Below, piece after piece: positions 1 through 5,771 of a stretch of DNA of 6,250 nt; positions within the stretch are counted from its first letter, which is position 1, and each line of letters opens with the position of its first letter. The notes below the pieces were generated by a model. That model searched no databases and was not told the origin of the DNA. It saw only the letters and a program-made list of their open reading frames with translations. Origin of the DNA: Lachnospiraceae bacterium (GTDB lineage Bacteria; Bacillota; Clostridia; Lachnospirales; Lachnospiraceae); assembly GCA_017404585.1 (NCBI GenBank), contig JAFRCB010000342.1, positions 1 through 6,250 on the forward strand, read 5' to 3'. Position numbers and translations under genes: made by a program.

Positions 1-9
1 CTTTTTCAT
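1..9 (-). CDS. Start of a downstream gene (first three codons only, partial)
   Basis: Only ATG-AAA-AAG (Met-Lys-Lys) is inside the window; the gene continues beyond the left edge. The call rests on an excellent ribosome binding site on the minus strand (AAAGAGGTGG, about 13-22, core AGAGG six bases before the ATG) and on its position 17 bp after the stop of the HAD gene. The Met-Lys-Lys opening would suit a membrane or exported protein, but three codons are too few to say. It is probably co-transcribed with the HAD gene. Confidence 0.5.
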
Positions 10-26
10 ATTCCACCTCTTTCCAT

Positions 27-842
27 CTATACTCTGACGCCGATCTCAGCCAGTCTGGTGACCGTTTTTTCATAGGATTCATACAGGATGCCGCCGATTC
101 CGCATTTGCCCGCGGCGGCAATATTTTCAGGATTATCATCTATAAAGACTGCTCTTTTCGGATCAATGCCGAACTTCTCGAGCAGCATTTTATAAATGAC
201 TACATCGGGTTTCCGCTGATGGACTTTGAAAGACCAAAGGCAGCCGTCTGTCAAATGAATAAAATCAAGGACTCCGTTCTCCGTGCATTTTTCATAGGCA
301 TGTTCTGACCAGTTCGAGAGAATATAGACCTGATATCCTCTGCTCTTCAAACCCCGGATCCAGCTCTCAGTGAACGGATTCACTGTGATGCAGGTGTACA
401 TGTTTTCGATAAGTTCCCGGATTTCAGCAGCATACTGAGGCCCGAGCGCTATGAATTTCTGAACGAGGGCTTCGAAACTCTCGTTTCCCAGATCACACTC
501 CGCCCATATGTCACACTCTATGACATGCTCCATGATATACTCTCTGGCCTCATCGGATATGTCTATCATGTAGGGATATCTGATCCACGGAAAATCAACG
601 AGAACACCGCCGACATCGAAAATGACCGTATCCACTACAGGAGACTTATCCGGCTTTACAGCTTTAGCCGCCAGAAGCAGTACATAGAGAAAGACCGGGA
701 CTAGGACAGTACAGGCAAGCGATCCCAGGAACAGGGAGCGTGCTGTCTCGCTCCTGCCCATTGCCGCTATAAAAGTGACTGCGTACATGCCGAACAGGAG
801 AACGATTCCGATCATGGCAGCTATCTGTCTGACTTTTTTCAT
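27..842 (-). CDS. Membrane-anchored HAD-family phosphatase (DxGG variant)
   Basis: A 271-residue protein of the haloacid dehalogenase superfamily, which are mostly phosphatases acting through an aspartyl-phosphate; the substrate cannot be told. Motif I is residues 71-83 with likely nucleophile Asp76 in Asp-Val-Gly-Gly; the second Asp common in phosphatases is Gly78 here, as in YihX-like and other DxGG subfamily IA members. Motif II is Ser176-Asn177, motif III Lys211 (KPD), and motif IV the metal-binding pair Asp235-Asp236 (IDDNPEN). Residues 90-165 are the likely helical cap. Unusually for this family, two hydrophobic helices (about 5-28 and 38-60) precede the catalytic domain. With a positive N-terminus, a hairpin topology would leave the catalytic part in the cytoplasm. 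A longer reading would begin at 893, but the ATG at 842 has GGAAAGG seven bases upstream and gives a typical Met-Lys-Lys membrane start. It follows the terminator at 920-946, so it needs read-through or its own promoter; I could not identify one. Confidence 0.87.
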   Translation of the reverse strand: MKKVRQIAAMIGIVLLFGMYAVTFIAAMGRSETARSLFLGSLACTVLVPVFLYVLLLAAKAVKPDKSPVVDTVIFDVGGVLVDFPWIRYPYMIDISDEAREYIMEHVIECDIWAECDLGNESFEALVQKFIALGPQYAAEIRELIENMYTCITVNPFTESWIRGLKSRGYQVYILSNWSEHAYEKCTENGVLDFIHLTDGCLWSFKVHQRKPDVVIYKMLLEKFGIDPKRAVFIDDNPENIAAAGKCGIGGILYESYEKTVTRLAEIGVRV

Positions 843-919
843 AAATATACCTTTCCACATCCAATGCCGCAGGCTGCGAAAATCAGGAATCATGCTGGGA
901 GATCCCCCCTGCTCCTGCC

Positions 920-946
920 AAAAAAAGACTGTCGCCCGGACAGTCT
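920..946 (-). terminator. Rho-independent terminator ending the purB-purA-lipoprotein unit
   Basis: Read on the minus strand, AGACTGTC (946-939) pairs perfectly with GACAGTCT (933-926) around the five-base loop CGGGC, and the stem runs straight into a T tract (926-920). It begins 32 bp after the lipoprotein stop codon. This is a textbook intrinsic terminator and marks the end of the upstream transcription unit. Confidence 0.93.
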
Positions 947-978
947 CTTTAGCATTTCCCGCTTACGGTCACCGCGTT

Positions 979-1815
979 TTACTTCTCATGGAACCCGCTT
1001 ACGATCTCGTCAAAAACTGTCTCAGCGGTATCCTTCTGGCTTTCCGCCGTCCAGCAGTTGAACTGGAAGTAGCGGTAGTTGCCCTGCACCGCATAGATAT
1101 AATACACGATCGGATTGTCCTCATAAGAGGCTGTGATCGTACTCTTTCTGATAACAAAATCGTTGACATCGGATTCGATATCGACGGTCTCTATAAGCTC
1201 CGCATTCGAAAAGACCTCACTGTCGCTCATAGAATTATAGACTGCCGCGACAATTGCGCTGCTGTACTCATCGAGTGACATGAACGGCGAATATCGCCGG
1301 CTTTCACTGTTGGCAATAAAAAACATGGCCTGATCCGGATTTCCTACCTGGACCTTAAAACTCTGATTCACCTCATCGTCATTAATTATCTGTCCGTTCA
1401 GATTCTGCCAGTCGAGCGGTACTGCCAGCTGAAGACTGTCGTCTTCACTGTAGAACTCCTGCTTTGTCTCATCGTCCGAGAGCCATGCGCCTGTAATCAG
1501 AAGATCCGTCTCGTCAGCACTGTCGTCAGACTCATCCTCTTCTGCCCCGCTCTCGTAGGCGGCAGCAACACCGCTGTCATTCCGCCTCGAAGTCTCTGTC
1601 GTCGTCGGAATAGAAACACTCTCCAGCGCATCAAGGAGGTCAAGTCTTGCCTGCTCCTCCGGGTCAATGACCACCTCCGCTACAGATGATTCTGCAGGCA
1701 CAGACTCAGTCTGCTCCTGCTGTGCGGGCATTAACTGACCAATGCCGCTGCAGCCTCCGAGCATGACCGCGAGTGCGGTTCCGGCCGCTACTATACTCAA
1801 ACTGCATTTTCTCAT
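979..1815 (-). CDS. Secreted lipoprotein of unknown function
   Basis: A 278-residue predicted lipoprotein. The N-terminus is a type II signal peptide: positive start (MRKC), hydrophobic core to about residue 18, then lipobox Leu19-Gly20-Gly21-Cys22, so Cys22 should be lipidated and the protein held outside the cytoplasmic membrane. Residues 30-107 form a low-complexity linker rich in Glu, Asp, Ser and Thr, with acidic runs near 92-104. Residues 110-278 look like one globular domain: an aromatic/acidic opening (EFYSEDD), a VPLDW strand-turn near 132-136, a middle with FKVQVGNPDQAMFFI, and a closing helix ending in IVSGF. This layout resembles the PsbP/DUF1795-like fold of many small lipoproteins; that is an impression, not a search result. 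The start has AGAGGGGA four bases upstream. It lies 35 bp after purA and just before the terminator, so it is probably the last gene of the purine operon. No enzymatic motif is visible. Confidence 0.88.
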   Translation of the reverse strand: MRKCSLSIVAAGTALAVMLGGCSGIGQLMPAQQEQTESVPAESSVAEVVIDPEEQARLDLLDALESVSIPTTTETSRRNDSGVAAAYESGAEEDESDDSADETDLLITGAWLSDDETKQEFYSEDDSLQLAVPLDWQNLNGQIINDDEVNQSFKVQVGNPDQAMFFIANSESRRYSPFMSLDEYSSAIVAAVYNSMSDSEVFSNAELIETVDIESDVNDFVIRKSTITASYEDNPIVYYIYAVQGNYRYFQFNCWTAESQKDTAETVFDEIVSGFHEK

Positions 1816-1850
1816 ATCTTCCCCTCTTTTATCCGGATTGCCCTGATGCT

Positions 1851-3125
1851 TTATCTGTATATAATATCCTGTCTGCCCGGACCGTTAGAGACCAGTGTGA
1901 TCGGGTAGCCGATTTTTTCCTCAATGAACTCGACATATCTTCTGCAGTTCTCCGGCAGGTCCTCATACTTTCGAATGCCGGTAATCTCGCACTTCCATCC
2001 CGGAAGCACTTCATAGACAGGCTTTGCCTTCCGAAGGAGCGTCGTTGCCGGGAATTCAGTAGTGACCTCTCCGTCGATTTCATATCCGACGCACACCGGA
2101 ATCTCATCGAGATAACCGAGGGCATCAAGAACAGTGAGGACGACATCTGTGGCTCCCTGCAGACGGCAGCCGTATTTTGATGCAACACAGTCATACCATC
2201 CCATACGTCTCGGGCGGCCGGTAGTAGCTCCGTACTCACCGCCGGATCCTCCGACGCGGCGGAGGGCTTCAGCTTCATCGCCAAAGATCTCAGATACAAA
2301 TTCGCCCGCTCCGACCGCAGATGAGTAAGCTTTTGTTACGGCTACGACTCGCCTGATCTCGTAGGGAGGCACACCTGCTCCGACCGCACCGTAGCCGGCA
2401 AGTGTCGGGGATGATGTTACCATCGGATAAATACCGTGATCCGGATCCTTCATAGTGCCCAGCTGCCCCTCCAGGAGTACACTCTTTCCCTCTTTCAGCG
2501 CATTGTAGAGATAGAGTGATGTATCGCAGATATACGGGGCAAGCATCTCCTTATACTCCGCAAGTTCAGCCATGATGTCGTCTACGGAAATTTCCGGCTT
2601 GTTATAGAGATACTTCAACATGATGTTCTTCTTCAGAACAATGTTCTCTACCTTGACGCGAAGCTCATCCATATCAGAAAGTTCGCTGACCTGGATACCG
2701 ATCTTGGCATACTTATCAGAATAGAACGGAGCGATACCGGATTTCGTGGAACCGAAGGATCTTCCCGCAAGTCTCTCCTCCTCGTACGTATCGAAGAGAA
2801 CATGATAACTCATGACCATCTGGGCCCTGTCGGAGACAAGGATCTTCGGCATGGGAACATTTTTCTCCACGATGGAGTTTATCTCCTTCATCAGTTTCTT
2901 CACATCGAGAGCAACGCCGTTGCCGATGATACTCGTTGTGTGGTCATAGAATACTCCGGACGGGAGGGTATGCAGGGCAAATTTGCCGTAGTCATTGATG
3001 ATGGTATGACCGGCATTTGCACCACCCTGAAAACGCACGATGATGTCGGCCTTCTCGGCAAGCATGTCCGTGATTTTTCCCTTGCCTTCATCTCCCCAGT
3101 TCGCTCCTACTACTGCTGTAACCAT
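1851..3125 (-). CDS. purA: Adenylosuccinate synthetase
   Basis: Cytoplasmic enzyme of AMP synthesis: IMP + aspartate + GTP gives adenylosuccinate, GDP and phosphate. The 424-residue length is normal for the family. The signature loop NWGDEGKGK (residues 9-17) carries the expected catalytic Asp12 and loop Lys15/Lys17; NAGH (37-40) supplies His40. SGIAPFYSDK (129-138) is the second family signature in a variant form. GATTGRPRR (299-307) is the aspartate-binding loop, and SNGPGR (413-418) is near the C-terminus. The guanine-recognition stretch reads TVLD (331-334) where the E. coli enzyme has TKLD, so the Lys is replaced but the base-reading Asp334 is kept. I chose the ATG at 3125 because AGAGGAGA lies at 3137-3130, five to six bases upstream, and the protein then opens MVTAVVGANW as relatives do; a start at 3152 would add nine unlikely residues. 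It follows purB by 49 bp and precedes the lipoprotein gene. Confidence 0.97.
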   Translation of the reverse strand: MVTAVVGANWGDEGKGKITDMLAEKADIIVRFQGGANAGHTIINDYGKFALHTLPSGVFYDHTTSIIGNGVALDVKKLMKEINSIVEKNVPMPKILVSDRAQMVMSYHVLFDTYEEERLAGRSFGSTKSGIAPFYSDKYAKIGIQVSELSDMDELRVKVENIVLKKNIMLKYLYNKPEISVDDIMAELAEYKEMLAPYICDTSLYLYNALKEGKSVLLEGQLGTMKDPDHGIYPMVTSSPTLAGYGAVGAGVPPYEIRRVVAVTKAYSSAVGAGEFVSEIFGDEAEALRRVGGSGGEYGATTGRPRRMGWYDCVASKYGCRLQGATDVVLTVLDALGYLDEIPVCVGYEIDGEVTTEFPATTLLRKAKPVYEVLPGWKCEITGIRKYEDLPENCRRYVEFIEEKIGYPITLVSNGPGRQDIIYR

Positions 3126-3129
3126 ATTT

Positions 3130-3137
3130 TCTCCTCT
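3130..3137 (-). promoter_or_regulatory. Ribosome binding site that sets the purA start
   Basis: AGAGGAGA on the minus strand, five bases before the ATG at 3125. The alternative ATG at 3152 would place this site inside the coding sequence, so the site decides the start. Confidence 0.85.
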
Positions 3138-3174
3138 TGTATTGCTTGTCATAAATCTGTGTGATACCTGTGCC

Positions 3175-4626
3175 TTAAACGTTGATCTCCGATGTGTAGC
3201 CCAGGACCTCCTTATTGGCCTCGAGCATCGGATTTACAACATTGGTCAGATAGGATGTGACCTGCTGCGGCGCACGACCGACATATTTCTTCGGATCGAG
3301 TGATGCGGTCAGCTCTTCTTTGGTCAGCGGGAATGCCGGGTCGGCATCGATGAGGTCGAAGAGGTTGTTATCCAGACCTTCCACCTTTACATTCCTGCCC
3401 GCTTCCATAGACAGCTGACGGATCTTTTCGTGCATCTCCTGACGGTCGCCGCCCGCCTTGACGGCATCCATCATGATGTTCTCTGTCGCCATGAACGGAA
3501 GCTCTGCCATGAGATGTTTCGTGATGACCTTCGGATAGACGACAAGGCCGTCCACGACGTTCACGACCAGGTCGAGAATACCGTCGCAGGCCAGGAAGCC
3601 TTCCGGCACTGAGAGACGTTTATTGGCAGAATCGTCAAGAGTGCGCTCGAACCACTGAACCGATGATGTGATCGCCGGGTTCATGGCATCTGCGATGACA
3701 TAGCGGGAGAGGCTGGCGATGCGCTCAGAACGCATCGGGTTCCTCTTATATGCCATGGCAGATGAACCGATCTGGCTCTTTTCAAACGGTTCTTCAACCT
3801 CCTTGAGGTGCTGCAGAAGCCTTATATCATTCGAGAACTTCGTGGCGCTTGCGGCGATTCCTGCGAGGACATTGATCACCCTCGTGTCAACTTTTCTGGA
3901 ATAAGTCTGACCTGAGACCGGGTAGCATCCTGCAAATCCCATCTTCTCCGCAATCATCTGATCCGCCTTCTCACAGGCAGCGTGGTCACCGTTGAAAAGT
4001 TCAAGGAAAGAAGCCTGAGTGCCGGTCGTTCCCTTGGAGCCCAGCATCTTGAGAGATCCCGATACATAATCCAGATCTTCGAGATCCATCATGAACTCGT
4101 TGATCCACAGCGACGCTCTCTTTCCCACAGTGGTTGGCTGTGCGGGCTGGAAATGGGTGAACGCGAGTGTCGGAAGATCCTTGTACTCGTCCGCGAAGCG
4201 GGCAAGCTCGGAGATTGCGTTGATCAGTTTTCTCCTGATGATCGCGAGTGCATCCCGCATGAGAATAATGTCCGTATTATCGCCGACGTAGCAGGACGTT
4301 GCGCCGAGATGAATAATTCCCCTGGCTTTCGGGCACTGCAGGCCGTAGGCGTATACGTGGGACATGACGTCGTGACGGACTTCCTTTTCGCGAGCTTTGG
4401 CATCCGCGTAATTGATGTCCTCGGCATGAGCCTTGAGCTCCGCGATCTGCTCGTCAGTGATATCAAGTCCGAGTTCCTTTTCCGTCTCCGCGAGAGCGAT
4501 CCACAGCTTTCTCCACGTGCGGAACTTGCGGTCCGGTGAGAAAACCGCCTGCATTTCACGGCTGGCGTAGCGCTCCGAGAGCGGGCTTACATACTTATCA
4601 TAGGATGCGTTCATTTCTTCAGACAT
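3175..4626 (-). CDS. purB: Adenylosuccinate lyase
   Basis: Cytoplasmic fumarase/aspartase-superfamily enzyme that cleaves adenylosuccinate to AMP and fumarate, and SAICAR to AICAR earlier in purine synthesis. It works as a homotetramer in characterised members. At 483 residues it is of the longer type, close to the animal enzyme, rather than the roughly 430-residue Bacillus type. RHDVMSH (84-90), TSCYVGDNTD (110-119) and THFQPAQPTTVGKR (157-170, with catalytic His158) are present. The signature loop GSSAMAYKRNPMRSER (287-302) contains Ser289, matching the catalytic serine of the human enzyme; Ala292 stands where many members have Pro. The ATG at 4626 is preferred over one at 4650 because AAAGGAGA lies four bases upstream of it. 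The gene heads the purB-purA-lipoprotein unit; the leader carries a putative promoter, an inverted repeat and, further up, a 6S-like RNA. Confidence 0.97.
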   Translation of the reverse strand: MSEEMNASYDKYVSPLSERYASREMQAVFSPDRKFRTWRKLWIALAETEKELGLDITDEQIAELKAHAEDINYADAKAREKEVRHDVMSHVYAYGLQCPKARGIIHLGATSCYVGDNTDIILMRDALAIIRRKLINAISELARFADEYKDLPTLAFTHFQPAQPTTVGKRASLWINEFMMDLEDLDYVSGSLKMLGSKGTTGTQASFLELFNGDHAACEKADQMIAEKMGFAGCYPVSGQTYSRKVDTRVINVLAGIAASATKFSNDIRLLQHLKEVEEPFEKSQIGSSAMAYKRNPMRSERIASLSRYVIADAMNPAITSSVQWFERTLDDSANKRLSVPEGFLACDGILDLVVNVVDGLVVYPKVITKHLMAELPFMATENIMMDAVKAGGDRQEMHEKIRQLSMEAGRNVKVEGLDNNLFDLIDADPAFPLTKEELTASLDPKKYVGRAPQQVTSYLTNVVNPMLEANKEVLGYTSEINV

Positions 4627-4630
4627 TCGT

Positions 4631-4638
4631 TCTCCTTT
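4631..4638 (-). promoter_or_regulatory. Ribosome binding site that sets the purB start
   Basis: AAAGGAGA on the minus strand, four bases before the ATG at 4626. The in-frame ATG at 4650 lies upstream of it and lacks a comparable site. Confidence 0.85.
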
Positions 4639-4661
4639 ATGAATCGGCATAGTCTGCCGCC

Positions 4662-4694
4662 TATTTCAATGTGATGAATTTCCACACTGAAATA
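4662..4694 (-). repeat. Inverted repeat in the purB leader (operator or RNA hairpin)
   Basis: Two 12-base arms, 4662-4673 and 4683-4694, are reverse complements except at one position and are separated by nine bases. On the minus-strand transcript the odd pair becomes G-U, so all 12 pairs could form. The outer arm overlaps the putative -10 box at 4696-4691, and the inner end lies 35 bp before the purB ATG. No U tract follows, so it is not a normal terminator. It could be a repressor operator at the start site or an RNA element. The regulator is unknown. Confidence 0.6.
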
Positions 4695-4719
4695 TACACT
4701 ATTATTGAAGTCAATACAA
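4691..4719 (-). promoter_or_regulatory. Putative purB promoter
   Basis: On the minus strand a -10-like TATATT lies at 4696-4691. Seventeen bases upstream is TTGTAT (4719-4714), a weak -35; TTGACT (4714-4709) is a better hexamer but only 12 bases away. The region is AT-rich compared with its surroundings. A short dyad ATTGA-2-TCAAT (4704-4715) sits between the boxes. The match is moderate, and transcription could also enter purB from the RNA gene upstream. Confidence 0.42.
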
Positions 4720-4783
4720 GAATGATTCTCGGCCACAGTGCCAAATTATCTAAGACCGGCAGTTCAAAAGGCTGCAACCCAGT

Positions 4784-4933
4784 TCCATATACCGACAGCA
4801 AACATCATCTTCGTCGAAAAACGCAGGTCCTGCCCTACGAGCTAGCGCAGGCGTCAATCCGCCTGCGCGATCTCTCAGTCGGACCCGCAATGTTTTTCTC
4901 ACGAAGATGGATGCTTTGCTGCCGGGATATAGA
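4784..4933 (-). ncRNA. ssrS: 6S RNA candidate (RNA polymerase regulator)
   Basis: This 150-nt stretch folds as one long imperfect rod on the minus strand. The closing stem pairs 4933-4901 with 4784-4814 and is nearly continuous, with two single-base bulges and two mismatches. Next come five A-U pairs (4897-4893 with 4821-4817) and an eight-pair stem GCGGGUCC/GGACCUGC (4888-4881 with 4830-4823, one G-U). A bubble follows with 12 nt on one side (4880-4869) and 14 on the other (4844-4831), then a perfect nine-pair GC stem (4868-4860 with 4853-4845) capped by the loop GAUUGA. Closing stem, central bubble and terminal stem are the hallmarks of 6S RNA, which mimics an open promoter and binds RNA polymerase. 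The segment GCGGGUCCGACUGAG and the facing AGGGCAGGACCUGCG also resemble the bubble-flanking parts of E. coli 6S as I remember it; this resemblance picks the minus strand. The ends are set by pairing, not by promoter signals: no convincing -35/-10 or terminator was found, and co-transcription with purB is possible. Alternatives are an unrelated structured leader RNA or a small inverted-repeat element. Confidence 0.68.
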
Positions 4934-4939
4934 CTCGGT

Positions 4940-4957
4940 GCAGCCCGGACAGGCTGC
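4940..4957 (-). other. Short hairpin just after the TPR gene
   Basis: GCAGCC (4957-4952) pairs with GGCTGC (4945-4940) around a six-base loop, starting six bases after the TPR stop codon. No T run follows, so it is at best a weak or atypical terminator or a 3' stabilising hairpin between the TPR mRNA and the 6S-like RNA. Confidence 0.5.
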
Positions 4958-4963
4958 TCTTAC

Positions 4964-5755
4964 TCAGCCCCCGACTGAATTGTGGTAGTCCTCCATGAGG
5001 TGTCTGACATAGGTGTCGATGTCGTCCGGGATCACGGGGTTAGCGGCACTCCGGGCGAAATTGATCGTGGTTTCCGCCTCAGCGTACACGGACCTGGCTT
5101 CCTCCTCAGAGAGGCCTTTGAGCCGCAGCTCCATCAGAGCTTTTTCTTCGGGTTTCGTGATTGCGATCGCCCTCACATAAGCCAGCACATGCTTCTGGCT
5201 CTGTCTCAATTTCCATGCTTCCTCGAAAGCGCGAAGCCCCTCCTCAAAGAGCAGCATGCGCATCAGAACGACTCCGAGGTTGTGGTAGACCGCCGAGAGA
5301 AACTCTGGTCTGAATGCCGCAGTCTTTCCATCCTCGATGACCTGGCGATAAGCCGCTTCCGCTGCCGAATACTTTCCGGTGCGGGTCAGCGCATCCCCCT
5401 TGTCCTTGAGACGCAGCGGTCCGGGAAGCTGCAGATAATCGGACAACCGGGCCGTGTAGCCGTCAAGCTGCGAACTGCTGAGATATCCGCACTCACGGAA
5501 CACCGGAGTGACAAATCCCGAAATGGATTTCCTCCGTTCAAGTGCGATATTCATATTTTCAGCCAGTTTGGGCAGATTGAGTTCCGAGGCTATCCACTTT
5601 GTGAGTTCTGTGCCTATGATCGTTGAATCGAGAAGAGGTATATTATTATAGAAATAATAGCAGAGCTCTTCGATCGAATAGATGCTCGTGCTGATATTTT
5701 CAATGTAGTAAGGTGTCTGCGCGTACTTTGCGCCGCACAGTCTGTAGCCTGCCAT
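4964..5755 (-). CDS. TPR-repeat protein of unknown function
   Basis: A 263-residue soluble protein without signal peptide or membrane helix. Two tetratricopeptide-like repeats are visible: about 114-145 (KGDALTRTGKYSAAEAAYRQ) and 153-186 (YHNLGVVL, then FEEGLRAFEEAWKL), with the expected small and aromatic residues. TPRs are helical protein-binding modules. The N-terminal 110 residues (tyrosine-rich 16-36, with SIEELCYYFYNN) and the charged C-terminal helices 201-240 match no family I can name. The whole looks like a protein seen in Lachnospiraceae beside actin/Hsp70-like proteins, which is recognition only. The upstream gene ends 16 bp away, and its TAA directly abuts this gene's AGGGGGA site (5771-5765). 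The site sits nine bases before the ATG, slightly long but acceptable. An operon with the upstream gene is likely. A scaffold or co-chaperone role is an inference from the TPRs and the neighbour. Confidence 0.88.
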   Translation of the reverse strand: MAGYRLCGAKYAQTPYYIENISTSIYSIEELCYYFYNNIPLLDSTIIGTELTKWIASELNLPKLAENMNIALERRKSISGFVTPVFRECGYLSSSQLDGYTARLSDYLQLPGPLRLKDKGDALTRTGKYSAAEAAYRQVIEDGKTAAFRPEFLSAVYHNLGVVLMRMLLFEEGLRAFEEAWKLRQSQKHVLAYVRAIAITKPEEKALMELRLKGLSEEEARSVYAEAETTINFARSAANPVIPDDIDTYVRHLMEDYHNSVGG

Positions 5756-5771
5756 ATCGCGTCATCCCCCT

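Noticed and set aside
843..919. Promoter for the HAD gene
   Set aside because: No -35/-10 pair with plausible spacing is visible on the minus strand; the G-run and GATC-centred near-palindrome at 898-910 has no clear meaning.
775..1278. Plus-strand open frame of 167 codons
   Set aside because: It spans the ends of two minus-strand genes and the terminator between them, and shows no recognisable domain.
3982..4539. Plus-strand open frame of 185 codons
   Set aside because: It lies wholly antisense within purB, which is unmistakable.
4764..4782. Terminator for the 6S-like RNA (GGUUGCAGCC followed by UUUU)
   Set aside because: The stem is only about three pairs and the U run four bases, which is too weak to call.
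4627..4783. Purine riboswitch ahead of purB
   Set aside because: I could not build a three-way junction with paired loops, nor a terminator or anti-terminator switch, before the ATG.
4784..4933. Miniature inverted-repeat transposable element
   Set aside because: The imperfect terminal repeats would fit, but the ordered bubble, internal stems and 6S-like segments favour a functional RNA. Copy number in the genome would decide.
4671..4988. Plus-strand open frame of 105 codons across the purB leader
   Set aside because: It overlaps the structured RNA and the end of the TPR gene, has no ribosome binding site I can support, and has a composition unlike a protein.
4982..5626. Plus-strand open frame of 214 codons
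   Set aside because: It is antisense to the TPR gene, whose protein shows real repeats; this is a shadow frame in GC-balanced coding DNA.
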